A DNA stretch of 14,279 nt from RUG11237 sp964450185 (GCA_964450185.1 CAYVCL010000072.1:1-14279), one strand, 5' to 3'. Shown: positions 1 to 6,760, counted from the first letter of the stretch. The notes: generated from the sequence alone by a model not told the origin. Made by a program: numbers and translations.

Positions 1-422
1 GATTTATATTGAACAGTCCCGGTTTTCTTCCAGAATTATCCGGTTTTAAGAATTTGTGTTATCTCGCATCAATCAAAAAGATTGCAGATAAGAAAAAAAT
101 AGCAGAAACTATGGAACTGGTAGGATTGGATCCTAAGAGCAGGAAAAGTGTTTCAAAATATTCCCTTGGAATGCGTCAAAGATTGGCAATTGCACAAGCA
201 ATTATGGAAGAACCTGAAATACTTATACTGGATGAACCTATGAATGGACTGGACGAAGATGCAGTAGAGGAAATAAGAGCTTTATTGTTAGAATTAAAAG
301 AAAAAGGAGTTCTTATTATCATTACCAGTCATAATAGAGAAGATATTGATGTTTTGTGCGACGAAGTTTATAGGATAAAGAAGGGAAAGATGCTTAGGGA
401 ACTTCCTATAATTTCAGGATGA
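1..422 (+). CDS. ABC transporter ATP-binding protein, 3' part (BcrA/lantibiotic-type)
   Basis: This is the C-terminal part of an ABC ATPase that couples ATP hydrolysis to a membrane permease lying outside the window. The frame is open to the left edge, so the gene is cut by the window. Walker A is missing because it lies upstream. Visible in order are the Q-loop region (NSPGFLPELSG, nucleotides about 12-45), a signature motif of the SLGMRQR form (about 165-185), Walker B (ILILDEPMNGLD, about 220-255) and the H-loop histidine (TSHN, about 325-335). The SLGMRQR signature in place of LSGGQ, and the PGFLPELSGF segment, are typical of bacitracin/lantibiotic-type exporters. The actual substrate cannot be told. 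No permease follows it here. An in-frame TTG at position 9 is not a credible start because homology continues upstream of it. Confidence 0.85.
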   Translation, partial: FILNSPGFLPELSGFKNLCYLASIKKIADKKKIAETMELVGLDPKSRKSVSKYSLGMRQRLAIAQAIMEEPEILILDEPMNGLDEDAVEEIRALLLELKEKGVLIIITSHNREDIDVLCDEVYRIKKGKMLRELPIISG

Positions 423-446
423 TTTTCCCGTCATTTTGTGTTACCT

Positions 447-452
447 TATAAT
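447..452 (+). promoter_or_regulatory. Possible nth promoter (-10 box)
   Basis: A perfect TATAAT lies 37 bases upstream of the nth start codon, in the 67-base gap after the ABC ATPase. The matching -35 region (TTTTCC, 423-428, spacer 18) is poor, so this is a weak or activator-helped promoter at best. Read-through from the upstream transporter gene is also possible, since no terminator is visible between them. Confidence 0.4.
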
Positions 453-489
453 TAGATTTCTAAATCAAAATTCATAAGGAGGAGCCAGA

Positions 490-1125
490 ATGACGAAGAA
501 AAAATTAGCCCTGGAAATTATAGAGCGTTTGAAAAAAGAATATCCGGAAGCGGGATGTTCCTTGGAATATAATGAGGCATGGAAGTTGCTAGTCAGCGTA
601 CGTTTGGCAGCCCAGTGTACAGATGCCAGAGTAAATATAGTAGTGCAGGATTTGTATGCCAAATTTCCAAGTGTGGATGCGCTAGCCAAAGCAGATGTGG
701 AAGAAATCGAAAGAATTGTTAAGCCATGTGGATTAGGACGCAGTAAGGCAAGGGATATCAGTGCATGCATGAAGATTTTAAGAGATGAATATGAAGGCAA
801 GGTTCCGGAGGATTTTGATGCTTTATTAAAGCTGCCGGGCGTGGGGCGTAAAAGTGCAAATCTTATTATGGGAGATGTGTTTGGAAAGCCTGCCATAGTA
901 ACAGATACCCATTGTATTCGTCTGGTGAATCGTATGGGTTTGGTTGATAATATAAAAGAACCTAAGAAAGTGGAAATGGCACTTTGGAAAATCGTTCCGC
1001 CAGAGGAAGGCAGCGATTTGTGTCATAGATTTGTGTTTCATGGCAGAGAGGTATGTACTGCCAGAACAAAACCTTTTTGCGATAAGTGTTGTTTAAATGA
1101 TATTTGCAAAAAAAATATAACATAA
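490..1125 (+). CDS. nth: Endonuclease III (DNA glycosylase / AP lyase)
   Basis: This base-excision-repair enzyme removes oxidised pyrimidines from DNA and cleaves the abasic site. The 211 residues match the usual length of the family. The helix-hairpin-helix LPGVGRKSA is at residues 115-123, with the catalytic lysine K121. The catalytic aspartate is D139 in VTDTH. The C-terminal [4Fe-4S] cysteines are C189, C197, C200 and C206. Their spacing is C-X7-C-X2-C-X5-C, one residue longer in the first gap than the C-X6-C of E. coli Nth. A fifth cysteine, C201, sits beside the third ligand. The start is set by a strong AAGGAGGAG (476-484) five bases before the ATG. The gene appears to be transcribed alone and ends at the shared terminator just downstream. 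Confidence 0.95.
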   Translation: MTKKKLALEIIERLKKEYPEAGCSLEYNEAWKLLVSVRLAAQCTDARVNIVVQDLYAKFPSVDALAKADVEEIERIVKPCGLGRSKARDISACMKILRDEYEGKVPEDFDALLKLPGVGRKSANLIMGDVFGKPAIVTDTHCIRLVNRMGLVDNIKEPKKVEMALWKIVPPEEGSDLCHRFVFHGREVCTARTKPFCDKCCLNDICKKNIT

Positions 1126-1135
1126 AATATAAAAA

Positions 1136-1168
1136 TCTCCATCCGGGTTTCCGGTTGGAGACTTTTAT
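1136..1168. terminator. Two-way rho-independent terminator between nth and blaI-like gene
   Basis: An 11-bp stem with one mismatch (1136-1146 against 1151-1161, GTTT loop) is followed by CTTTTAT on the plus strand. On the minus strand the A-rich stretch at 1124-1135 gives the U-tract. It therefore can end both nth (plus) and the convergent repressor gene (minus). Confidence 0.8.
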
Positions 1169-1182
1169 GTACGGTAAGAAAA

Positions 1183-1599
1183 TTACTTGTTTAATTTTTT
1201 CTTACGTTCTTTTACCAGTTCTTCTAAGTCTTTTAATAACTGAGTCTGATCTTCTTCCGCATCTAATAAAGCTTCTACTACACCGATTTTATTAGTGTAT
1301 TTGCTTAAGAAAGAAGCATCAGTCTGAATCTGACGTTTCGCATATTCGTCAGCTGTAACAACTGGTAAATAGCTTCGTGTCAATACAGTACCGCTGTATA
1401 CGATTTCATCAACTTTCAGATAATTCTTCTGAATTAATTTCTTAATTACAGCCTGAACGGTATTGATACTAAGACTTCCATTAACTTTTGGAATGTCAGA
1501 TGCAATTACAGGACCATCCTGTGCCCAAAATACATTCATTACGTCAAGTTCACGTTTACTTAATTCGTATGAATTTTCTGGATTGTTCTTACTTCTCAT
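1183..1599 (-). CDS. BlaI/MecI/CopY-family transcriptional repressor
   Basis: This 138-residue winged-helix DNA-binding protein is of the penicillinase-repressor family. The N-terminal segment (LSKRELDVMNVFWAQDGP, about residues 13-30) matches the family's first helix. INTVQAVIKKLIQKNYL (about 45-61) is the recognition helix region and is followed by the wing. The C-terminal third (about 95-137) is the dimerisation part, ending in an acidic then lysine-rich helix. Family members are usually paired with a BlaR1 sensor-protease, but none is in view, so this one appears solitary and its signal is unknown. The start has AAGGTGGTG seven bases upn the gene, in the leader (plus-strand 1605-1613). 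Its promoter carries a palindrome suited to autoregulation. The targets cannot be read from the sequence. Confidence 0.85.
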   Translation of the reverse strand: MRSKNNPENSYELSKRELDVMNVFWAQDGPVIASDIPKVNGSLSINTVQAVIKKLIQKNYLKVDEIVYSGTVLTRSYLPVVTADEYAKRQIQTDASFLSKYTNKIGVVEALLDAEEDQTQLLKDLEELVKERKKKLNK

Positions 1600-1617
1600 T
1601 TTAACACCACCTTGCTA

Positions 1618-1637
1618 TTTAATAATATATTATTAAA
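1618..1637. promoter_or_regulatory. Perfect 20-bp palindrome over the BlaI-like promoter (candidate operator)
   Basis: TTTAATAATATATTATTAAA is identical to its own reverse complement and covers the -10 element and half the spacer of the repressor's promoter. The position suits autorepression by the dimeric BlaI-like product. It consists only of A and T and differs from the TACA/TGTA boxes of classic bla operators, so its role is inferred from placement. Confidence 0.5.
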
Positions 1638-1650
1638 GGTGTGCTGTCAA
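1622..1650 (-). promoter_or_regulatory. Promoter of the BlaI-like repressor
   Basis: On the minus strand, TTGACA (plus coordinates 1645-1650) is followed by a 17-base spacer and TATTAT (1622-1627). This is a near-consensus sigma-A promoter. Transcription would start near 1615, about 16 bases before the start codon. Confidence 0.75.
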
Positions 1651-1725
1651 CTGTTTTTCCAAGAAAAAATATTATTTTACAATAAAGATTATAAATAATG
1701 CCCTTTCCAAGCTATTTAAAGTGGG

Positions 1726-1754
1726 TTGACATATATAGATGACCGATATATAAT
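1726..1754 (+). promoter_or_regulatory. Consensus promoter of the padR operon
   Basis: TTGACA (1726-1731), a 17-base spacer and TATAAT (1749-1754) give an exact sigma-A consensus promoter, with the start point expected near 1761. Such a strong promoter ahead of a PadR gene fits a unit that is normally held off by its own repressor. Confidence 0.88.
1731..1751. promoter_or_regulatory. Upstream PadR operator-like site (imperfect palindrome)
   Basis: The half-site ATATATAGAT (1731-1740) faces an ATATAT arm (1746-1751), giving 8 of 10 matching pairs around position 1741. It overlaps the last base of the -35 box and fills the spacer, so a bound protein would block RNA polymerase. The same half-site is repeated exactly 26 bases downstream. 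Confidence 0.55.
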
Positions 1755-1756
1755 TC

Positions 1757-1777
1757 ATATATAGATAATCTATATAT
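1757..1777. promoter_or_regulatory. Downstream PadR operator-like site (perfect palindrome)
   Basis: Two perfect 10-bp arms (ATATATAGAT and ATCTATATAT) flank a single A at 1767. The site covers the expected transcription start and ends 16 bases before the padR start codon. It shares its half-site with the upstream site. Autorepression by PadR is inferred from position and symmetry. Confidence 0.6.
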
Positions 1778-1793
1778 CAAAGGAGGAAAACAC

Positions 1794-2135
1794 ATGGCGG
1801 TAGATAAGAGTTTGCTGTCCGGAAGCACTTCCATGCTGATTTTAAGGCTACTGGAGAGCGGGGACATGTATGGTTATGAGATGATTGAGAATTTGAGAGA
1901 GAAATCACAGGATGTATTTCAGTTAAAGGCAGGGACCTTGTATCCACTGCTTCATTCCATGGAAAATAAAGGATATGTGAAATCCTATGAGAAGGAAGCA
2001 AACGGAAAAGTGAGAAAATATTACAATCTTACGAAGGAAGGAAAAAGATATCTTGGTGATAAGAAAGAGGAATGGCAGGAGTATACCACGGCAGTTGCCA
2101 ATGTTTTAAGCATGGGGGGATTTGTATGTCAGTAG
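1794..2135 (+). CDS. PadR-family transcriptional regulator
   Basis: This 113-residue protein is a short PadR regulator: a winged-helix DNA-binding domain followed by one dimerisation helix. MLILRLLESGDMYGYEMIENL (about residues 14-34, read as two pieces) and KAGTLYPLLHSMENKGYV (about 45-62) are the family's hallmark helices. The wing is at about 63-80 and the final helix at about 81-108. The start has AAAGGAGG about seven bases upstream. Its stop overlaps the start of the next gene by 10 bases, which implies translational coupling. PadR proteins typically repress their own operon until a ligand or envelope stress relieves them. Here two operator-like palindromes flank the promoter, which supports this. 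The ligand is unknown. Confidence 0.92.
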   Translation: MAVDKSLLSGSTSMLILRLLESGDMYGYEMIENLREKSQDVFQLKAGTLYPLLHSMENKGYVKSYEKEANGKVRKYYNLTKEGKRYLGDKKEEWQEYTTAVANVLSMGGFVCQ

Positions 2136-3466
2136 AGGAATATTTAAAAACAGTTACAGAGCAGATAAGATGCAAGCAGGCAAGAGAAGCAGTGAGAGAA
2201 GAAATGGAAGGGCATTTGGAAGACCAGATGGAAGAATGTATCAAAGATGGTATGAGCCGGGAAGCCGCAGAAAAGTTTGCTGTAGAACAAATGGGAGATC
2301 CTGTGGAAGTGGGGATTTCCTTGGATCGGGTGCATAAGCCCAAGGTGGCATGGAGCATGATAGTATTGATTGCATTCTTAAGTGTTTTGGGAATGGGAGT
2401 GCAATATTTTATTAGTATCCAGTGTGAAAATGTACAAAGCTTTTCGCTTACATCGCAGTTGACATATATGGCAGTTGGCTTTGTGGTGCTTGCCATTATG
2501 TATTATTTGGATTACAGCATTTTTGGGGCTTACGGAAAATATATGGCAATTATATTTCTAGGGTATATGTTTTTACAAGTATTCTTTTTCGGAAGAACAG
2601 TAAATGGAGCCACAGTATTTTCCGGTGGAATGAGGAGTTTTTCCCTGAGAGTGTTAATGATGTGTTTTATTCCCCTGTATGCGGGCGTATTGTATTCATA
2701 TCGTGGCGAAGGGAAAAAAGGAATTTTGAAAAGTCTGGTATTTTTAATGATTCCTGTATGGCTTACTATGAGAATGCCTTGTCTTAGCATGGCAGTAGTA
2801 CTTTTCTTTACTATGTTTATCATGTTATCTGTTGCCATTCAAAAGGAATGGTTTGGCAGCGGGGGAAGAAAGCTTTTGTATGCTTTTTGGAGTGCAATTT
2901 TTATCTGTCCTCCGTTGTTTATTGTGGTCGGAAGCAAAATGAGGATGTTTACAGAATATCAGTTGGCAAGGTTACAGTCTTTTATAAATGGAGATGGCGA
3001 CGAGGGTTATGTGCATAACAGAGTTCGTGAAATTATACAGAATAGCAAAATGTTTGGTGCGGGCGAGAAACATTTAGATACGTCTGCGGTACTGCCGGAA
3101 GTAGGCTCAGATTTTATTATTACACATTTAATTTCATACTATGGAATTTTAAGCGGAATTCTGGTAGGCGGATTACTTACCTTGTTGGTAATTAAAATTT
3201 TTCATATATCATTTCAGCAGAAAAATCAGTTGGGAATGATGATTGGCGTGGGATGCGGAAGTGTATTCGGATTGCAGATTCTTTTATACTTCTTGGAAAA
3301 TATTGGATTGTTCCCAAATTCTTATGTGTATTTGCCATTATTCTCTCTGGGAGGAACCGGAATGGTAGTTACTTATTTTTTGTTGGGAATTGTATTGAGC
3401 ATCTATAAATATCAGGATATTCCGTTGAAAGTGAAGCGGAAAAAGATTATAATTAATATCCAGTAA
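2126..3466 (+). CDS. SEDS (FtsW/RodA/SpoVE-type) membrane protein with N-terminal permease-prefix domain
   Basis: This 446-residue protein has a soluble N-terminal region (about 1-70: charged helices then EAAEKFAVEQMGDPVEVG) of the kind placed ahead of permeases in PadR-linked operons. About nine or ten membrane segments follow, from about residue 75 to 426. NGATVFSGGMRSF (160-172), RLQSFINGD (282-290), LPEVGSDF (323-330) and the closing LPLFSLGGTGM (403-413) match the SEDS fold. SEDS proteins of the RodA and FtsW groups polymerise glycan strands from lipid II. The aspartate corresponding to their essential residue is D329. The usual PSE motif after the NGA segment is absent, so polymerase activity is unproven. 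The ATG at 2126 has GGGGGGA (2114-2120) five bases ahead. A longer in-frame start at 2072 lies inside padR and has no such site. No transpeptidase partner gene is nearby. Confidence 0.85.
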   Translation: MSVEEYLKTVTEQIRCKQAREAVREEMEGHLEDQMEECIKDGMSREAAEKFAVEQMGDPVEVGISLDRVHKPKVAWSMIVLIAFLSVLGMGVQYFISIQCENVQSFSLTSQLTYMAVGFVVLAIMYYLDYSIFGAYGKYMAIIFLGYMFLQVFFFGRTVNGATVFSGGMRSFSLRVLMMCFIPLYAGVLYSYRGEGKKGILKSLVFLMIPVWLTMRMPCLSMAVVLFFTMFIMLSVAIQKEWFGSGGRKLLYAFWSAIFICPPLFIVVGSKMRMFTEYQLARLQSFINGDGDEGYVHNRVREIIQNSKMFGAGEKHLDTSAVLPEVGSDFIITHLISYYGILSGILVGGLLTLLVIKIFHISFQQKNQLGMMIGVGCGSVFGLQILLYFLENIGLFPNSYVYLPLFSLGGTGMVVTYFLLGIVLSIYKYQDIPLKVKRKKIIINIQ

Positions 3467-3487
3467 AAAAGAATGTGGGGTGTAAAG

Positions 3488-3718
3488 GTGAAAGCAAAAG
3501 TGATTCGAATTGAAGAACCAGATTTTGGCTGTGAAGGACGAATGCCGGGAATGAAAGTGATGGATAAAGTAGTTTTGAAAAACTGCGAAACCGGAAAAGA
3601 AATCATCACCACAGCCTCCGACGAATGGCTTTATCAGGTGGATATTAACGAAGGTGATGAAGTAAATGTGGAAGAATCCACAGGAGAAATTGTGGGGAAG
3701 TGGAAAGATGAAAAATAA
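3488..3718 (+). CDS. Small beta-rich protein of unknown function in the padR-SEDS-MBL operon
   Basis: This 76-residue protein has no signal peptide or membrane segment. It looks like a small beta-barrel: alternating hydrophobic and charged residues (KAKVIRIEEPDFGCEG, then VDINEGDEVNVEE). The GDEVNV-type ending recalls small proteins (DUF3006-like) encoded beside ComEC-type metallo-hydrolases, but the match is too loose to assign. The GTG start at 3488 is preferred because GGGGTG (3477-3482) sits five bases ahead. An ATG at 3473 gives five more residues but has no ribosome binding site. The gene begins 21 bases after the SEDS gene and overlaps the next gene by 11 bases, so it belongs to the same transcript and is probably co-translated with the hydrolase. 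Confidence 0.72.
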   Translation: MKAKVIRIEEPDFGCEGRMPGMKVMDKVVLKNCETGKEIITTASDEWLYQVDINEGDEVNVEESTGEIVGKWKDEK

Positions 3719-4778
3719 CAGACGAAGATGGAGTGTACTTTGGCTGGCACTAGTGCTTGTGGCGATATTAACAGGCTGCGCCAATTACAGTAAGGACACG
3801 GAAAAACAGCCGGTAGAGGGCACACTGCAGGTACATTATATTGATGTGGGGCAGGGAGATAGTATTCTTCTGATTCAGGGCGAACACAGCATGCTTATTG
3901 ATGCCGGGGATAATAACTGTGGAACAAGAGTTCAGTCCTATCTTCAGGCAAACAGCATTGATACGTTGGATTACGTCATAGGAACACATCCGGATTCAGA
4001 CCACATAGGCGGGCTGGATGTTATTATTTATAAATTTACCTGTAATCAGATTTTGATGCCGGATTGCAGCAAGGACACAAAAACCTATGAAGATGTACTC
4101 GCTTCTGCAAAAGAGAAAAATTATAAGATTACTTCCCCGGTGGCAGGAGATACATTTATGCTGGGACAAGCTGAGATACAGGTGCTTTCTCCGATAGCAA
4201 ATGCAAATTACGGGGAAGATGCCAATAACAATTCCATCGCAGTAAAGGTTACTTATGGAAACCATTCCTTTTTGTTTACCGGGGATTGTGAGGAAGCTGC
4301 AGAAGCAGATATGCTAAATAGTGGCTTTGATTTGCAGGCAGACGTTATGAAGGCAGGACATCACGGCAGTGATACTTCTAACAGCAGAGAATTTTTAGAA
4401 GCGGTAAATCCAAAGGTTTGTGTTATTAGTTGCGGTGAAGGAAATGATTACGGTCATCCCAGAGCAGAGGTGTTAAACAATCTGAGAGATTTAGGAGTTG
4501 AAGTGTATCGTACGGATGAGCAGGGGACTATAGTGGCTGTTTCGGATGGAGCAGAGATCACATGGAATACACAAGCCTCTCAAAGCTGGCAGTCAGGAGA
4601 GCCAACAGGCGATAGTACAGAAATAACTTATATTCTCAACACGAACACAATGAAAATACATGAGAAAACCTGCAGTAGCGTAAATGAGATGAACGAGAAG
4701 AACAAGCAGGAAACCAATAAAACGGTAGAAGAATTAGAAGCAGAAGGGTATGAACCCTGTAAGAGGTGCAAACCATAA
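3708..4778 (+). CDS. Secreted metallo-beta-lactamase-fold lipoprotein, ComEC-like, with C-terminal zinc-site-like tail
   Basis: This 356-residue protein has a lipoprotein signal: KNNRRRW, a hydrophobic stretch and the lipobox LTGC with C24. The hydrolase domain (about 40-285) resembles the extracellular metallo-hydrolase domain of the competence protein ComEC. It has YIDVGQGDS (44-52), DAGD (65-68), HPDSDHIGG (94-102), TGD (191-193), GHHGSD (217-222) and YGHP (248-251). These supply the metal ligands H94, D96, D98, H99, D193 and probably H218 or H219. After a linker, residues 308-356 form an Ada-like metal-binding segment: H318, C322, C351 and C354 in the pattern H-X3-C...C-X2-C. Likely action is on a phosphodiester or similar bond outside the cell. 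The substrate is not shown. The ATG at 3708 is preferred over an earlier in-frame ATG at 3666, which would spoil the signal peptide. Confidence 0.85.
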   Translation: MKNNRRRWSVLWLALVLVAILTGCANYSKDTEKQPVEGTLQVHYIDVGQGDSILLIQGEHSMLIDAGDNNCGTRVQSYLQANSIDTLDYVIGTHPDSDHIGGLDVIIYKFTCNQILMPDCSKDTKTYEDVLASAKEKNYKITSPVAGDTFMLGQAEIQVLSPIANANYGEDANNNSIAVKVTYGNHSFLFTGDCEEAAEADMLNSGFDLQADVMKAGHHGSDTSNSREFLEAVNPKVCVISCGEGNDYGHPRAEVLNNLRDLGVEVYRTDEQGTIVAVSDGAEITWNTQASQSWQSGEPTGDSTEITYILNTNTMKIHEKTCSSVNEMNEKNKQETNKTVEELEAEGYEPCKRCKP

Positions 4779-4781
4779 AAT

Positions 4782-4820
4782 AAAGCAGAGCGAAGTTACA
4801 TTAACTTTGCTCTGCTTTTT
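4782..4820. terminator. Two-way terminator closing the padR operon and the histidine kinase gene
   Basis: Sixteen paired positions (4782-4797 against 4803-4818, one G-T pair, five-base loop) are followed by a run of five T on the plus strand. The A-rich stretch at 4776-4784 provides a U-tract on the minus strand. The histidine kinase stop codon (4801-4803 on the minus strand) lies at the loop/stem edge, so the kinase's last codons form part of the hairpin. Confidence 0.9.
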
Positions 4821-6693
4821 CTAATAGATGCTCCGGCAGATATTTTAACATAAGGGCATCCAGTTTGACAGGTTCTACCGGTTTTGATAAATAATCGGCA
4901 AATCCTGCAGCCAAATACCGTTCCTTTGCACCGGAAATCGCATTGGCGGTCAGTACAATTACCGGAGTAGTCTGACACAGGTTATCCGGCATACCATTCA
5001 TTTTTTCTAAAGTCTGTATACCATCCATGGACGGCATTAAATGATCCATAAAAATAATATCAAAATGCTGCTGCTTTACCAGAGAAATACATTGTTCTCC
5101 ACTTGTGGCAGAAGTGACGGCCACTTTAGTCTTCTTTAGCAAACCGGATACGACTGCAATGTTTACCGCATTATCATCCACCACCAGCACAGAGGCATTT
5201 GGGGCAGTATAATCAGGAAGATATGGCTGGGAAGATTTTTCATGATTTTTAAGGCGTTGCTCTAAATCGCCCATTGGTGTGGCATCTACAATCGTCTGAG
5301 GAATAATGGCAGTAAAGATACTTCCTTCTCCATACTGGCTTTCTATCTGAATTTCCCCATTCATAGCGGTGATTAATTGCTTGGAAATTGCCATACCAAG
5401 ACCGGTTCCCTCAATGTGGCGATTTTGTTCCTTGTCTAAACGCTCAAAGGAAGTAAAGAGCTTAGGAATATCTTCCTGTCGGATACCAATGCCGGTATCT
5501 CTTACTTTTACCACCAGTGATACCGAATTATCCTCATTTCGTTCCACATTAGCAGTTAACGTTACGGTTCCTTCATGGGTATACTTTATACCATTGGAGA
5601 GAAAATTAGTAATAATTTGTTTGATTCGAATTTCATCTCCAAAAAGTCTGGAAGGAATTTCCGGAGAAATTTGTACTTGAAAATTCAAATTTTTTTTCTC
5701 AGCACGTAACTTTGTAAGGGTAATCAAGTCATAAAATAAGGATGCGGTATCGTATTCTACCGGAATAATTTCTGTTTTTCCGGATTCTATTTTTGAAAAA
5801 TCTAAAATATCATTCACAATAGCTAACAGTGAAGTTCCAGCAGTCTGTATTTGGGAGGCATAATTGGTAATTTCCGTATCCGTACTTTCTCTTAAAATCA
5901 TTTCATCCATTCCTAAAATGGCATTGATTGGTGTGCGGATTTCGTGGGACATATGAGCGAGAAAGTCCGCTTTTGCCTGATTGGCAGCATCCGCTCTTTT
6001 CCTCTGTAAATTCAACTCATCAATCAGAGCCATATCAGGATTTTCCAGTGAGAAATATATAAAAATGACCGATAAAGCCCCTCCGGTACTTACTAACAAA
6101 ATGGAAGGCTGTAAAAACTGTATCATGGCAGTAAGTCCCTGAATGGCAGTGAAAATATACAGGGACAGGCGTTTCTGCTTTGTAATATTTTTTCCATTTA
6201 CTAAAGTATAAAGGAGAACAAAAATAATACCTGCACCGGCATAGCCATATACAAAAGCAGTTCCCATTCCATAAGAATAAACAAGTCTTCCCTCACGCCA
6301 AAAGTTAAGTTCGGTAAATGCAATGACACCACAAACCAGAACTCCGGAAATGATAGAGAGGTATTTTGCAATACGGTTGAAGGAGATTCCTTTTTCATCT
6401 GCTTTTTCCACGGCATTGACAGCGAGAGCATAATTTACCACAATACAAATCCAACCAATCATGGAGCATAAATATCCCTTGGAAACAATCATATTAAAAA
6501 GGGGAAATTTCTCCATATTAATAATGGTAACTATACTTCCGGCATCCAGGCACAATACAATGGCACTGAGAATCAAAAGAATCCCATAAATCTGGTTTTG
6601 AGCATTTTTCATTTTTTTCTTGGAAAAAAATTGATATATAAAAATCAGAATGACGCACAGACTGAGCAACTGAAATTCAATGTTATAATTCAT
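4801..6693 (-). CDS. Hybrid sensor histidine kinase with C-terminal receiver domain
   Basis: This 630-residue membrane kinase has about seven or eight hydrophobic segments (residues 5-215) forming an uncharacterised sensor. A short coiled linker (about 222-243) leads to HisKA with FLAHMSHEIRTPINAILGM (244-262) and the phosphorylated histidine H250. The ATPase domain has the N box NFLSNGIK (363-370, N367), G1 DTGIGI (399-404), an F box near 413 and G2 GTGLGM (429-434). The receiver (about 500-620) has DD at 506-507, the phosphoacceptor D550 in FMDHLMP and K604 in LSKP. No HPt domain is fused and no response regulator is adjacent, so the phosphate must go to a partner elsewhere or stay within the hybrid. 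A GGGGGGA site (plus 6701-6706) seven bases upstream supports the start. The signal and targets are unknown. Confidence 0.93.
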   Translation of the reverse strand: MNYNIEFQLLSLCVILIFIYQFFSKKKMKNAQNQIYGILLILSAIVLCLDAGSIVTIINMEKFPLFNMIVSKGYLCSMIGWICIVVNYALAVNAVEKADEKGISFNRIAKYLSIISGVLVCGVIAFTELNFWREGRLVYSYGMGTAFVYGYAGAGIIFVLLYTLVNGKNITKQKRLSLYIFTAIQGLTAMIQFLQPSILLVSTGGALSVIFIYFSLENPDMALIDELNLQRKRADAANQAKADFLAHMSHEIRTPINAILGMDEMILRESTDTEITNYASQIQTAGTSLLAIVNDILDFSKIESGKTEIIPVEYDTASLFYDLITLTKLRAEKKNLNFQVQISPEIPSRLFGDEIRIKQIITNFLSNGIKYTHEGTVTLTANVERNEDNSVSLVVKVRDTGIGIRQEDIPKLFTSFERLDKEQNRHIEGTGLGMAISKQLITAMNGEIQIESQYGEGSIFTAIIPQTIVDATPMGDLEQRLKNHEKSSQPYLPDYTAPNASVLVVDDNAVNIAVVSGLLKKTKVAVTSATSGEQCISLVKQQHFDIIFMDHLMPSMDGIQTLEKMNGMPDNLCQTTPVIVLTANAISGAKERYLAAGFADYLSKPVEPVKLDALMLKYLPEHLLEKAEQS

Positions 6694-6731
6694 AAAATAT
6701 TCCCCCCATTTCTTCTATATTTTATATGTTT

Positions 6732-6760
6732 ATTATACATTAGAATGGCTCGTTCGACAA
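6732..6760 (-). promoter_or_regulatory. Promoter of the hybrid histidine kinase gene
   Basis: On the minus strand, TTGTCG (plus 6755-6760), a 17-base spacer and a perfect TATAAT (6732-6737) lie about 40 bases ahead of the start codon. The 259-base gap 6694-6952 otherwise holds only the opposite promoter of the small acidic protein gene and A/T-rich sequence with no other recognised element. Confidence 0.68.

Noticed and set aside
9..422. ABC ATPase starting at TTG 9 as a complete small protein
   Set aside because: The frame is open to base 1, the Q-loop region begins immediately and Walker A is missing, so the gene is cut by the window edge.
465..896. 143-codon minus-strand reading frame across nth
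   Set aside because: It lies antisense to a clear endonuclease III gene, has no ribosome binding site or recognisable motif, and its composition is that of a shadow frame.
2072..2125. Upstream extension of the SEDS gene to ATG 2072
   Set aside because: The extension lies wholly inside padR, has no ribosome binding site and gives a Cys/His/Gly-rich peptide unlike the prefix domain. ATG 2126 has a strong site.
2029..2496. 155-codon minus-strand reading frame across padR and the SEDS gene
   Set aside because: It is antisense to two well-supported genes and has no domain pattern or start signal.
3338..3784. 148-codon minus-strand reading frame
   Set aside because: It is antisense to three consecutive operon genes. 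Its Phe/His-rich product is typical of reversed A/G-rich coding sequence.
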